A DNA stretch of 64,000 nt from positions 62,001 to 126,000 of the forward strand of contig LVKA01000015.1 in NCBI GenBank assembly GCA_001709035.1. Direction: 5' to 3'. The position numbers were made by a program, and so were the translations under genes. Below are positions 18,976 to 27,270 of this stretch, piece after piece; the first letter of the stretch is position 1; each line of letters starts with the position of its first letter. This DNA is from Candidatus Thiodiazotropha endoloripes (GTDB taxonomy: Bacteria; Pseudomonadota; Gammaproteobacteria; Chromatiales; Chromatiaceae). The notes under the pieces are model-generated. The model made no database searches. It was not told the DNA's origin and was given only the letters and a program-made list of their open reading frames with translations.

Positions 18976-19941
18976 ATGAATTTTACTCGAATCTCACAGC
19001 ATAAATTTAGAAACTTCCTGCAGACATTACTGTTGCTTGGCGGCATGTCTCTGTTGTTGGCGCTCTGTGTGGAACTGCTGTTTGGGCAGGAGTTATGGCT
19101 GTGGGTATTCATCGGCACTACTGTGATCATCTTTGTCCTGCCGGATATGTCTCCACGTTGGTTGTTGCATCTCTATCAGGCCAAACCGATCAGTCCTGAT
19201 CAGGCGCCACAACTCTGGATGATGATTGAAGAGTTAAGCCGTCGTGCCAGACTCAAATCGATCCCGGCCCTTTACTGGATACCCAGTAAAACCACCAATG
19301 CTTTCAGCGTGGGTCGTACAAATGATACAGCGATTGCGCTGACTGATGGGATTTTGGAACTGCTCTCAATGCGCGAGCTAGCTGCGGTACTGGCCCATGA
19401 AACCGCCCACCTTGCAAACGATGACATCCGACTGATGAGTATCGCCGATCTGATCAGCCGGCTGACTCATCTGATGTCCAGCTTGGGAATCATCTTACTA
19501 TTGATCACATTCCCGTTGCTGTTCCTTGGCTACACCCCCTTCTCCCTGTGGGGCATACTGCTGCTGATTGTATCCCCCTCTCTGAGTGCCGTGATGCAAC
19601 TCGGTCTCTCCAGAATTAGGGAATTCAATGCCGACCTGTTGGCCGCTGAATTGACAGGTGACCCGGCAGGATTGGCCAATGCCTTGAACAAAATTGCCTA
19701 CCCCCATGGCAGGTTCTGGCAAAAGCTGCTCATTCCGGGATATCGGAGGCCGGAGCCTTCTCTATTGCGCACACACCCTGAGCCTGAAGAACGCATCGAT
19801 CGACTGCTCGATTTAGGAGACAGATCAGACCGCTACACCAGCCCAATGAAAGATCTCCCAGATCAGTCTGTGGACCTGCCGACCGGCTACACAACCAGGC
19901 TTTCGCCAAGACACCGAACCATATTCCGTATCTGGCGCTAA
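18976..19941 (+). CDS. M48-family membrane metalloprotease (HtpX-like)
   Basis: Zinc protease of 321 residues. It has two N-terminal transmembrane helices (~18-60), the catalytic motif HETAH (in LAHETAHLANDD) and a third ligand Glu in EFNADLLAAELTGDP. Two more hydrophobic helices lie between them (~170-205). This is the arrangement of HtpX/Ste24-like proteases that degrade or process membrane proteins at the cytoplasmic face. The C-terminal part carries the HPEPEERI motif typical of the family. The gene stands alone with long spacers on both sides. It differs from canonical HtpX in order and length of loops, so I leave the symbol blank. Confidence 0.88.
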   Translation: MNFTRISQHKFRNFLQTLLLLGGMSLLLALCVELLFGQELWLWVFIGTTVIIFVLPDMSPRWLLHLYQAKPISPDQAPQLWMMIEELSRRARLKSIPALYWIPSKTTNAFSVGRTNDTAIALTDGILELLSMRELAAVLAHETAHLANDDIRLMSIADLISRLTHLMSSLGIILLLITFPLLFLGYTPFSLWGILLLIVSPSLSAVMQLGLSRIREFNADLLAAELTGDPAGLANALNKIAYPHGRFWQKLLIPGYRRPEPSLLRTHPEPEERIDRLLDLGDRSDRYTSPMKDLPDQSVDLPTGYTTRLSPRHRTIFRIWR

Positions 19942-20311
19942 AATCGGCCAGCCACCCTATCATCATCGTGAAATTTCTGACATTATCTTGGCAGTTCGGT
20001 CCATATGCCCTGTTATCAGGCACTAGACCGATCGCATCAAGAAGCTTGGATTACTGCTGAAAATGGACGAACCGGCTGTTTGAGCCAGACAAGGTCCGGA
20101 ACAGGGATTATTAATTGATACAGGATCAGGGCACTGTTTCACCATGCCACAGATTGGGTACCATCCAGCTACTCAGCAAGCTGGAAATCTTTATGGTACA
20201 GAATCCATTGGGGTGGTAGACCAGAAGTGAGCGGTTCATCTGCCCGGTAGGAAACAAATCGCCAACACTCAGCGAACAGTTACTGAGTATAAAAACAAAG
20301 CAACTCTAAAG
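19942..20311. other. Intergenic; no gene seen
   Basis: A 370-base spacer between the M48 protease and the next plus-strand gene. It presumably holds the promoter of the GGDEF-EAL gene. No convincing promoter, terminator or open frame was recognised. Confidence 0.5.
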
Positions 20312-22288
20312 ATGACCGAATACACCGACCCGTCACTCAGCGAACCACCCGATTTTGCAGCCCGTCTCAGGGAGAACCAGGTAGAGCTGTCTTTTACCGG
20401 ATTGCCCGCCTCGCTGAGTGCGATCATGATCAACACCAGCGTAATCGTGGTTGCCCAGTGGTCTGTGATTCAGTGGCAGATTCTAGTTGGCTGGTTCTCC
20501 GGTATGCTCGGTTTAAGCCTCTACCGATATTACACCTACCGTGTCTATCAAGCCCGAAAATCCACAGAGGGCTCCCTGAAGATCTGGCGAAAACGGGCTG
20601 TTGCCGGCACGCTGGCTTCAGGCGCCATCTGGGGGTCCGCTGCATTTCTACTGGTGCCACTGGGAGAACAGTCTTTCCATCAGACCATAATCATAGCCAG
20701 CCTGATCGGTATGGCCGCAGGCGGGGTGATAACTCAAGCGGCCCTGTTACCCGCCTCTCTGGGTTACATGTTACTGGTCATCATCCCATTGATCATCAGA
20801 CTCTTCACGCTCGGTGGACCGGCCAATATCGGCCTGGGCTTCATGCTTTGTATCTATGTGATCGTGATGGCTTCAGGTGCGATCAGTATCAATCGGAATT
20901 TATCCGAATCCCTGGCGATGAACATCAGGCAACGCCATTCCCGCAAGATCATCGAACACCTCGCCTACCATGATGAGCTCACCAATCTGCCCAATCGACG
21001 TCTGCTTACCGAACGCCTGAGCAAGGATATTGCACGCTCGATCCACCATTCCCATATCGGCGCTTTGATCTATCTGGATCTGGATAATTTCAAAACCCTC
21101 AATGATTCCATGGGTCACCAGCAAGGCGATGAACTACTCAAGCAGTTGGCACTCCGATTGAACGGCTGTCTGAGTGATGAGATTACAGCCACCCGTCTTG
21201 GCGGAGATGAATTCGTGTTGCTGATGCCGGAACTGGCAGACCAGGAGAGTGAAGCTCTCAGGCTGGCCAAACTGACGATCAAGAAGGTTCAGGACACCCT
21301 CGCACGCCCTTTTATGCTTGGCGACAGGGAGATCCACATGTCGGTAAGTATCGGGATTGCTCTGTTTCCACTGCATGGGGATAACGCCGATGACCTGCTG
21401 AAACGGGCGGATTTCGCCATGTACCGGGCCAAAGCCATCGGCCGCAATACAATGAGCCTCTACAATCCCGAAATGCAGGAGCAGGCACATCTGCTGATGA
21501 CCCTGGAGCAGGGTCTACGCAATGCCCTGAAAAATGATGATCTGGTTATCCATTATCAGCCTTTGATCAGTATCGATGGAGAGGTGATCGGCGCTGAAGC
21601 CCTGGTCCGCTGGCACCACCCGCAGGATGGCCTGGTGGCACCTGACAACTTTATCGAGCATGCCGAGCAGAGCGGCCTGATCATCGAACTGGGCAGACAG
21701 GTGCTGGAACAGGTCTGCCAACACCTCAACAGACTGGCCGATTCAGGCCTGTTGACGGACCAATTTAAAATCTCAATCAATGTCAGTCCACTGCAGTTTG
21801 CCGATCATAGTTTTGTCACGGATATCCAGGCCACCATACGCCGTTACGGTATTGAAGCGAAACATCTGTTACTTGAAATCACAGAAAACGCGTTGCTGCC
21901 TGACTGGGGAGAGACAATCAGTAAACTGCAACAACTGCGCGAGGCGAATTTCACCCTGGCAATCGATGATTTCGGCAGCGGTCAATCCTCACTCGCCTAT
22001 ATCAAAAAACTGCCGATCGATCTGATCAAGATCGATCGGATACTGGTCAAGGACATCACCCGGGAAAAGACCGATGCCGTGATTGTTGAAGGCACCATCG
22101 ATATGGCTAGAAAACTCGGCCTGAAAGTGGTTGCAGAGGGTGTTGAAGAGCAGTCGACCTTTGAGCTGCTGAAGCGCTATGCCTGCAATATCGTACAAGG
22201 CGATATGATTGCCAAACCGATGGATCTCGACAGATTTATCGACTTTTGCCAGCAACCAGACATAAACGTTGCTGATACCCCAAGCTGA
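20312..22288 (+). CDS. Membrane GGDEF-EAL c-di-GMP turnover protein
   Basis: A 658-residue hybrid protein. Residues ~25-195 contain about five to six hydrophobic segments forming an uncharacterised membrane sensor. The GGDEF domain starts at HDELTNLPNRRLL and has an intact RLGGDEF, but lacks an RxxD inhibition site. The EAL domain follows with EALVRW, VSPLQF, the metal loop IDDFGSGQSSLAYI and AEGVEE all present, so both synthesis and hydrolysis look chemically possible. No immediate partner gene. The membrane part resembles in layout that of the diguanylate cyclase at 2069 (paired helices, GxxxGA-type segments). Confidence 0.93.
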   Translation: MTEYTDPSLSEPPDFAARLRENQVELSFTGLPASLSAIMINTSVIVVAQWSVIQWQILVGWFSGMLGLSLYRYYTYRVYQARKSTEGSLKIWRKRAVAGTLASGAIWGSAAFLLVPLGEQSFHQTIIIASLIGMAAGGVITQAALLPASLGYMLLVIIPLIIRLFTLGGPANIGLGFMLCIYVIVMASGAISINRNLSESLAMNIRQRHSRKIIEHLAYHDELTNLPNRRLLTERLSKDIARSIHHSHIGALIYLDLDNFKTLNDSMGHQQGDELLKQLALRLNGCLSDEITATRLGGDEFVLLMPELADQESEALRLAKLTIKKVQDTLARPFMLGDREIHMSVSIGIALFPLHGDNADDLLKRADFAMYRAKAIGRNTMSLYNPEMQEQAHLLMTLEQGLRNALKNDDLVIHYQPLISIDGEVIGAEALVRWHHPQDGLVAPDNFIEHAEQSGLIIELGRQVLEQVCQHLNRLADSGLLTDQFKISINVSPLQFADHSFVTDIQATIRRYGIEAKHLLLEITENALLPDWGETISKLQQLREANFTLAIDDFGSGQSSLAYIKKLPIDLIKIDRILVKDITREKTDAVIVEGTIDMARKLGLKVVAEGVEEQSTFELLKRYACNIVQGDMIAKPMDLDRFIDFCQQPDINVADTPS

Positions 22289-22393
22289 GACTGCAGGCAG
22301 AGACGGAGAGTTAAAATCCAGTAATCAGCCATATTGCACTGCGAAAAAGTGTTAGACTGTGGCCGGTCAGCACGGTAGCGAAGCGGAGAAACG

Positions 22394-23791
22394 ATGAGTG
22401 CAAAGCATTTTGATGTGGTTGTAATTGGTAGTGGCCCCGGTGGTGAAGGGGCTGCCATGAAACTGGTCAAGAGCGGTAAACGCGTTGCCGTGATTGAAGC
22501 GCACGATATGGTTGGAGGAGGTTGTACCCACTGGGGCACCATCCCATCCAAAGCACTCAGACACAATATTCAACTGTTAAGGGATTATCGGCGCAATCCC
22601 CTATTCCAACACACACACGACCAGGTTCAGGTTGAGTATTCCGATCTGCTGAAGGCGGCTGGCAAGGTAATTAACCAGCAGGTGCGCAGTCGTCTGCGTC
22701 ACTATGCCAGAAATCGGATTGACGTGATCCATGGCCGGGCAGGATTCATCGATACGCACCGAATCGAAATTGTTCAGTCGAGTGGTGTCAGCGAAGAGAT
22801 TACGGCGGAACACTTTGTAATCGCCACAGGATCCCGCCCATATCGACCAGAAGACATCGACTTCAACCACCCCAGGATTCTCGATAGTGATTCGGTACTG
22901 CGGCTCGATACCACACCAGACTCGATTACCATCTATGGAGCAGGTGTTATCGGCTGTGAGTATGCTTCAATCTTTTGCAATCTTGATGTCAAAGTGAATC
23001 TGGTCAATACCCGGGACCGCCTGCTCTCTTTTCTTGACGATGAAATCACTGATGCTCTTAGTTATCACCTGCGCAATCAGGGCACTGTGATCCGCCATGA
23101 TGAGGTTTATGAACAGGTCGAGGCGGTGGATGACGGTGTGGTGCTCCACTGTAAATCGGGTAAGAAATTCAAGACAGACTATCTGTTGTGGGCCAATGGA
23201 CGTAGCGGTAATACGGAAAACATGGGACTGGATGAGATCGGGGTAGCGGTCAATCACCGGGGTCAGATCGAGATCGACAAAACCTATGCCACCTCTCTAC
23301 CCCACATCTATGCGGTCGGTGATGTGGTCGGCCCCCCTGCACTGGCCAGCGCCAGTTACGACCAGGGACGCTTTGTCGGTGCCCAGATCGCTACCGGCAG
23401 TGCTGACTGGCAGTTGATCGATGACTTTCCCACTGGCATCTACACACTGCCTGAAATCAGCTCGATCGGTCGGACTGAACGGGAGCTGACCGCCAGCAAA
23501 GTCCCCTACGAGGTGGGACAGGCAAGTTTCAGAACCATCGCCCGCGCCCAGATCACCGACCATGAAGTCGGCATGCTGAAGCTGTTGTTTCACCGTGAGA
23601 CACTGGAGATTCTCGGCATCCACTGTTTTGGTGAGCAGGCCTCCGAGATCGTCCACATCGGCCAGGCCATCATGGCCCAACAGGGCGAGGCCAACAGCCT
23701 GCTCTATTTCGCAGAGACCACTTTCAACTATCCAACGATGGCTGAAGCCTATCGTGTTGCAGCACTGAATGGCCTCAATCGCATCTTCTGA
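22394..23791 (+). CDS. sthA: Soluble pyridine nucleotide transhydrogenase
   Basis: FAD enzyme that balances NADPH and NADH in the cytoplasm. The 465 residues have the N-terminal FAD loop [13 protein letters not shown] and the family-specific [17 protein letters not shown]. The second redox cysteine of the disulfide reductase family is replaced by Thr, as expected for SthA. The NAD-binding glycine loop is [14 protein letters not shown], and the dimerisation domain is C-terminal (~345-465). GGAG lies about seven bases before the ATG. The gene stands alone downstream of the GGDEF-EAL gene. Confidence 0.97.
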   Translation: MSAKHFDVVVIGSGPGGEGAAMKLVKSGKRVAVIEAHDMVGGGCTHWGTIPSKALRHNIQLLRDYRRNPLFQHTHDQVQVEYSDLLKAAGKVINQQVRSRLRHYARNRIDVIHGRAGFIDTHRIEIVQSSGVSEEITAEHFVIATGSRPYRPEDIDFNHPRILDSDSVLRLDTTPDSITIYGAGVIGCEYASIFCNLDVKVNLVNTRDRLLSFLDDEITDALSYHLRNQGTVIRHDEVYEQVEAVDDGVVLHCKSGKKFKTDYLLWANGRSGNTENMGLDEIGVAVNHRGQIEIDKTYATSLPHIYAVGDVVGPPALASASYDQGRFVGAQIATGSADWQLIDDFPTGIYTLPEISSIGRTERELTASKVPYEVGQASFRTIARAQITDHEVGMLKLLFHRETLEILGIHCFGEQASEIVHIGQAIMAQQGEANSLLYFAETTFNYPTMAEAYRVAALNGLNRIF

Positions 23792-23942
23792 GTTATATCC
23801 ATCTCTCTGAAGTGACAGATTCATAGAAGTTCAACCCTATTCTAGGAATTTAGTTTTAAGTTGGGAACCGCACTTCAAATCGATGGTTTGTTCAAGATGT
23901 GCTTGCCTTACCCTACAAATCCTGACCAACAAGCAACAGGAT

Positions 23943-24254
23943 TCAGGCCAGCTTCAATCCTATGATTGACATAATCAGTGTTGCCATAAAAAAGAGTCTT
24001 AGACCAGTTACTGGTTCTGAAAAAAGTAAGATCCCAAGCAACGCCACACCTGCGGTACCGATACCTGTCCATACAGCATAAGCTGTACCGATCGGAATCG
24101 CCTGCATTGCCTTGGACAAACAGTAGAGCGACAACCCAGCCGCAATTGCAAAAAGCACTGTAAACATTGGTTTGCTGAATCCATCAGACAGCTTTAGGAA
24201 CACGGCAAAAAAGACTTCCAGAACACCGGCTGCTAATAACCATACCCAGGCCAT
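23943..24254 (-). CDS. sugE: SMR-family exporter of the SugE/Gdx type
   Basis: Small multidrug resistance-fold protein, 103 residues and four transmembrane helices, acting as an antiparallel dimer. The essential Glu13 lies in the first helix (GVLEVFF). The block GTAYAVWTGIGTAGVALLGI and LFSEP match the Gdx subfamily (formerly SugE), whose characterised members export guanidinium. A Trp usually found three residues after Glu13 is Phe here. No guanidine riboswitch precedes it, unlike many gdx genes. It lies about 6 kb from the guanidine degradation operon. A functional link is possible but unproven. Confidence 0.85.
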   Translation of the reverse strand: MAWVWLLAAGVLEVFFAVFLKLSDGFSKPMFTVLFAIAAGLSLYCLSKAMQAIPIGTAYAVWTGIGTAGVALLGILLFSEPVTGLRLFFMATLIMSIIGLKLA

Positions 24255-24628
24255 TGATCACTCCACGATTTGCAAAATATCCAACTACTCAACAACCAGC
24301 GTTTCATATCGGTGTATGATTTACAACCATCATCCAAGAACATTTTTTCGTAAGGCATCATATTGGTGCGTTTTCCTCTGTCAGCAAAAAATCAGGTTTG
24401 GAAATGCATTCAAATAGCGCATGAAAACAGAACAAAAACGGCACTTATATCAAGTCAGGCATCAATATGGTGCAATGCATAATTAACTGTTCATTGTCTC
24501 CTTTTTTTACGTATGATGGGTCATGTCCTAACACACTATTGATACTGTTGCGTGACAAATATTTGGTTTTTTTCTGATTTTAAATCCAGCAAATCAATCT
24601 TTTTTTAACTGACCCAGTGGAGCACATC
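24255..24628. other. Intergenic, AT-rich; presumed promoters of sugE and fesII
   Basis: A 370-base divergent spacer. I looked for sigma-54, NifA and guanidine riboswitch elements and found none that match. It is AT-rich around 24480-24615 and must carry the FeSII promoter. GGAG lies just before the fesII ATG. Confidence 0.5.
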
Positions 24629-24997
24629 ATGGCCACAATCTACTTCTCATCTCCAATCATGAGCAAAAACAAAAAAGTTTCTGCCGTCGTAGGCAAACGG
24701 GATACCCTGCTTGCCGTTGCCAAGGAAAACAATGTAAAAATCCCATTCGAGTGCCAGGATGGGGAGTGCGGCTCATGCCTTATTAAAGTCACTCATCTCG
24801 ATGGTGACCATATCAAAGGCGTCACGCTAACCGACAAGGAGAGAGAGGTACTCAAGTCAATCGGCAAGCTCTCCAAGCATGAAGAAGAGCGGGCTAATGT
24901 AAAAGATCTTCCACCAAGCTTCCGCCTTGCCTGCCAGACCGTTGTCACAGATGAAGACCTGCTTGTACAGTTTACCGGTGAACCTGGCGGCGCTTAA
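24629..24997 (+). CDS. fesII: Shethna-type FeSII protein, [2Fe-2S] ferredoxin
   Basis: A 122-residue plant-type ferredoxin very similar in memory to Azotobacter Shethna protein II: start [11 protein letters not shown], loop CQDGECGSC, distal Cys in RLACQT, C-terminus QFTGEPGGA, and the extra lysine-rich helix [16 protein letters not shown]. In Azotobacter this protein binds both nitrogenase components under O2 stress and locks them in a protected complex. Its presence implies a diazotroph, although no nitrogenase genes lie in the window. I chose ATG 24629 with GGAG before it; an in-frame GTG four codons upstream is less likely. Monocistronic, closed by a strong terminator. Confidence 0.92.
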   Translation: MATIYFSSPIMSKNKKVSAVVGKRDTLLAVAKENNVKIPFECQDGECGSCLIKVTHLDGDHIKGVTLTDKEREVLKSIGKLSKHEEERANVKDLPPSFRLACQTVVTDEDLLVQFTGEPGGA

Positions 24998-25038
24998 ACG
25001 TGTTAACAGGATCTAAGGCCTGTTACTGACAACAAAAA

Positions 25039-25078
25039 ACCACACTGTAGAATTGAATCTTCAGTGTGGTCTTTTTTA
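25039..25078 (+). terminator. Rho-independent terminator after fesII
   Basis: ACCACACTG and CAGTGTGGT form a 9-bp stem with a 14-base loop, followed at once by CTTTTTT. Classical intrinsic terminator for the plus-strand FeSII gene. Confidence 0.9.
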
Positions 25079-25251
25079 TGCTGGGGGATTTACGCGGGAC
25101 CGGAAAACCTATAAATCTTTGGAAGAGCGTCCTGATCCACAGGCGAACTCAGTATATTGTCTTTAACCGAAGGGTGTTCAGAGTGATTATTTTCTCAACG
25201 GTAGAAATCCAATCCCTAGTAATTATCAAATGGAATCGTAACGAGCACAGA

Positions 25252-25782
25252 CTACATCGCCTCATCAAATTCATCCCGATATCTTGCTACACCACCATGC
25301 TTCGGTAACACCTCCCGATCGAACACCGCTATCATGAAGGCATCATCCGGCACACCCTCCCATTGACTGTGAATTTGATATTTTGACGCGAGCTCGAATC
25401 CAAAACGCGGATAGTAGTCTGGGTGACCCAAAACAATAACAAATGGGCAGCCTGTCTCGCGCAAGTAATCAAGGCCGTAACGGACAAGACGGGATCCAAT
25501 ACCCTCTCCCTGATGTGAAGGCAATACCGCCATTGGGGCCAACCCCATACCATCGACGGAGTTATCGTCCATGTTAGCCGGAGTAAATAAGATATGACCG
25601 ATTACAGAGCCATCTTCAACGGCGACAAATGATAAATAGTCCTTGCATGAAATTCGAAGTTTATCAACAAGCGCGGCTTCCGGGCCGTTGTCGAATGCGA
25701 TTGTATTCAGCTGGTGAATGGCATCTCGGTCTTCGGCTTGTTCTTTGCGAATTTCTATCATAACTGTGTCGTTCTCGTTCAT
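25252..25782 (-). CDS. GNAT-family N-acetyltransferase
   Basis: A 176-residue acetyl-CoA-dependent transferase resembling YhbS. The acetyl-CoA loop is visible as HQGEGIGSRLVRYGLDYL, preceded by the beta strand GLAPMAVLP and followed by VLGHPDYYPRFGFE, which is typical of this subgroup. The ATG seven codons inside (MIEIRKEQAEDRDAIHQLN) is an equally good start. The substrate cannot be predicted. It is followed by an oppositely spaced methyltransferase gene on the same strand, 57 bases upstream, possibly cotranscribed. Confidence 0.88.
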   Translation of the reverse strand: MNENDTVMIEIRKEQAEDRDAIHQLNTIAFDNGPEAALVDKLRISCKDYLSFVAVEDGSVIGHILFTPANMDDNSVDGMGLAPMAVLPSHQGEGIGSRLVRYGLDYLRETGCPFVIVLGHPDYYPRFGFELASKYQIHSQWEGVPDDAFMIAVFDREVLPKHGGVARYRDEFDEAM

Positions 25783-25839
25783 CGAGTGGACCTCAGAACG
25801 TGGAGATGTCAGCCGTCAGCCAACACCTCCACATGAGGT

Positions 25840-26667
25840 TTAGCATGGAGTCGCGATGATTCCCATCAGATCGCTATTTTCAACCAATGGTTTACCAGTA
25901 AGATCCCCTGCCAGCTCTGTAATTGCAAACCCGGAATTCCGCAGTTCCGTTTCTATCATCTCCGGCGTGTAGTGTTGAAACCAATTGTAGATCTGCCAGC
26001 TTTCATCAGGTTCGACAATAATGTAACGGTCCAGTGCCAAATGCTGTTCATCGTATAGATAAGATTTCTGAATCCCAACATAGTCACCTGCAGCCCAGAA
26101 TCCACCCATCAATCGATCCTCAATGAGAGTAACTTCTTGCCGGCCATCCAACAGGCCCATCCCGGCAACATCGAGCACGATTTTACCACCAGGATTCAAC
26201 ATGCCACGCATCTTGCGTAACAGTATCGATCTCTGCTCAGGTGATAACACGCAGAGATCCGTATAGATCAGGGTGATGAGATCAAATCCTGAGGGTAATT
26301 GATCGACAACATAATCTGCTTGTAGATAGTCAACCACCCCACCCGAATTTGATTTGGCGTAGTTCAGAGAATATTCGGAGAAATCTATCCCCGTTACTTG
26401 TGCACCATGCTCAGAAAAACGTTTGGTGTAGAGCCCGGGCCCACAACCCAGATCGCATAATGTCTTGCCGGACAGTTCGATTTGCCCATTAATCCAGGTT
26501 ACAACACGATCGATAACCTCGACACGCCTGGATGCAAGATCCGTTTCCTGGCTTAGATGATATTCGAGCATCTGTTCTGCAAGATGCTGTTTCGTCCAGA
26601 GTTGCTTCGCTGTATAGCGAGAAAATGGGCTGGGATGCAGCGCAATGTCATGAATAAATTCGTACAT
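25840..26667 (-). CDS. Class I SAM-dependent methyltransferase
   Basis: A 275-residue methyltransferase with a clear SAM-binding motif I (LCDLGCGPGLYTKRF), acidic loop II (VTGIDFSEYSL) and the post-motif region LITLIYTDLCVLSPEQR. The N-terminal ~60 residues form a family-specific helical region. ATG 26667 (MYEFIHDIALHPSPF) has AAGGA eight bases upstream; the longer TTG-started version has no ribosome site. The substrate is unknown. No neighbouring biosynthetic cluster indicates a role. Confidence 0.87.
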   Translation of the reverse strand: MYEFIHDIALHPSPFSRYTAKQLWTKQHLAEQMLEYHLSQETDLASRRVEVIDRVVTWINGQIELSGKTLCDLGCGPGLYTKRFSEHGAQVTGIDFSEYSLNYAKSNSGGVVDYLQADYVVDQLPSGFDLITLIYTDLCVLSPEQRSILLRKMRGMLNPGGKIVLDVAGMGLLDGRQEVTLIEDRLMGGFWAAGDYVGIQKSYLYDEQHLALDRYIIVEPDESWQIYNWFQHYTPEMIETELRNSGFAITELAGDLTGKPLVENSDLMGIIATPC

Positions 26668-27044
26668 AATAAAATCCTTCGAAGCCAATTGGCTTCATAA
26701 TTCTTAGTTGGATATTTTGGATTCCGAGGGAAATGAATAGACGGCAGCGGGCAACTTTTGCTCAGCAAAAGCAGCTGCTCTTCCCCCGCATATGTAGATT
26801 AGGCATTCATAATGAGCGCATTCTATGCCAGAACAGACCATTAGTAAATACTAATATTATCTGGGTTTGCACTCGATGCTATCACAGCAGACTTTACTCG
26901 CAGGAATATCAACTTGATAAGCCCGAATCGAGCTTCTACCAAATTCTCTCCACTCTTTCTGTATTACATCGCATTCATACTGGATTGCACTATCTGGGTG
27001 GTTTTCGGAATGGATAGCAGGCAAACAGACCATAGGATTTCTGC
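26668..27044. other. Intergenic; no gene seen
   Basis: About 375 bases upstream of the methyltransferase gene. Overlapping frames here have no family features and conflict with each other. It borders the hydrogenase relic at 27045, so it may be further decayed sequence from the same event. Confidence 0.45.
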
Positions 27045-27235
27045 TACATGTACAGACCATACAGGGGCGAACGACCGCACTATATGCTGTATGGACACGG
27101 GTTCTCGACCCCCTTGCCTCAGTACAACACATTGCATCTGCAGAGCTGGGTAGTGCGAAATATCAACAGACTGTGGGGTTACTTGCCCGCCATCACTCTT
27201 CTCAGGTTCGTACGCAGAGTGTGTAAATCGTGAAT
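27045..27235 (-). pseudogene. Relic of a HupV-type hydrogenase large subunit
   Basis: Two short pieces match the intact hupV gene at nucleotide level. 27050-27122 parallels 32943-33020, which encodes the C-terminus: DPCMVCT there, RPCMVCT here. 27168-27232 parallels the internal region near 33888-33955: MAGKWPHSL there, MAGK*PHSL here with a TAA stop. The ~870 bases that separate these regions in hupV are lost and replaced by ~45 unrelated bases. No usable reading frame remains. It is a decayed second copy of a sensory hydrogenase large subunit, about 5.7 kb from the live one and in the same orientation. Confidence 0.78.
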
Positions 27236-27270
27236 CCCAAGTGCAAAGGGAAATCGTTTAGCAAGCCAGA

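Noticed and set aside
24255-24400. Guanidine riboswitch upstream of the sugE-type gene
   Set aside because: None of the ykkC hallmarks (CTAGGG, ACACGG, AAAAGCCCGGGAGA) nor paired ACGR-loop hairpins are visible.
24420-24628. Possible sigma-54 or NifA site before fesII
   Set aside because: CGGCAC occurs but without TTGC at the right distance, and no TGT-N10-ACA was found.
26733-27017. Frames in the spacer before the hydrogenase relic
   Set aside because: Overlapping frames on both strands with no motif. The right part is explained by the hupV relic.
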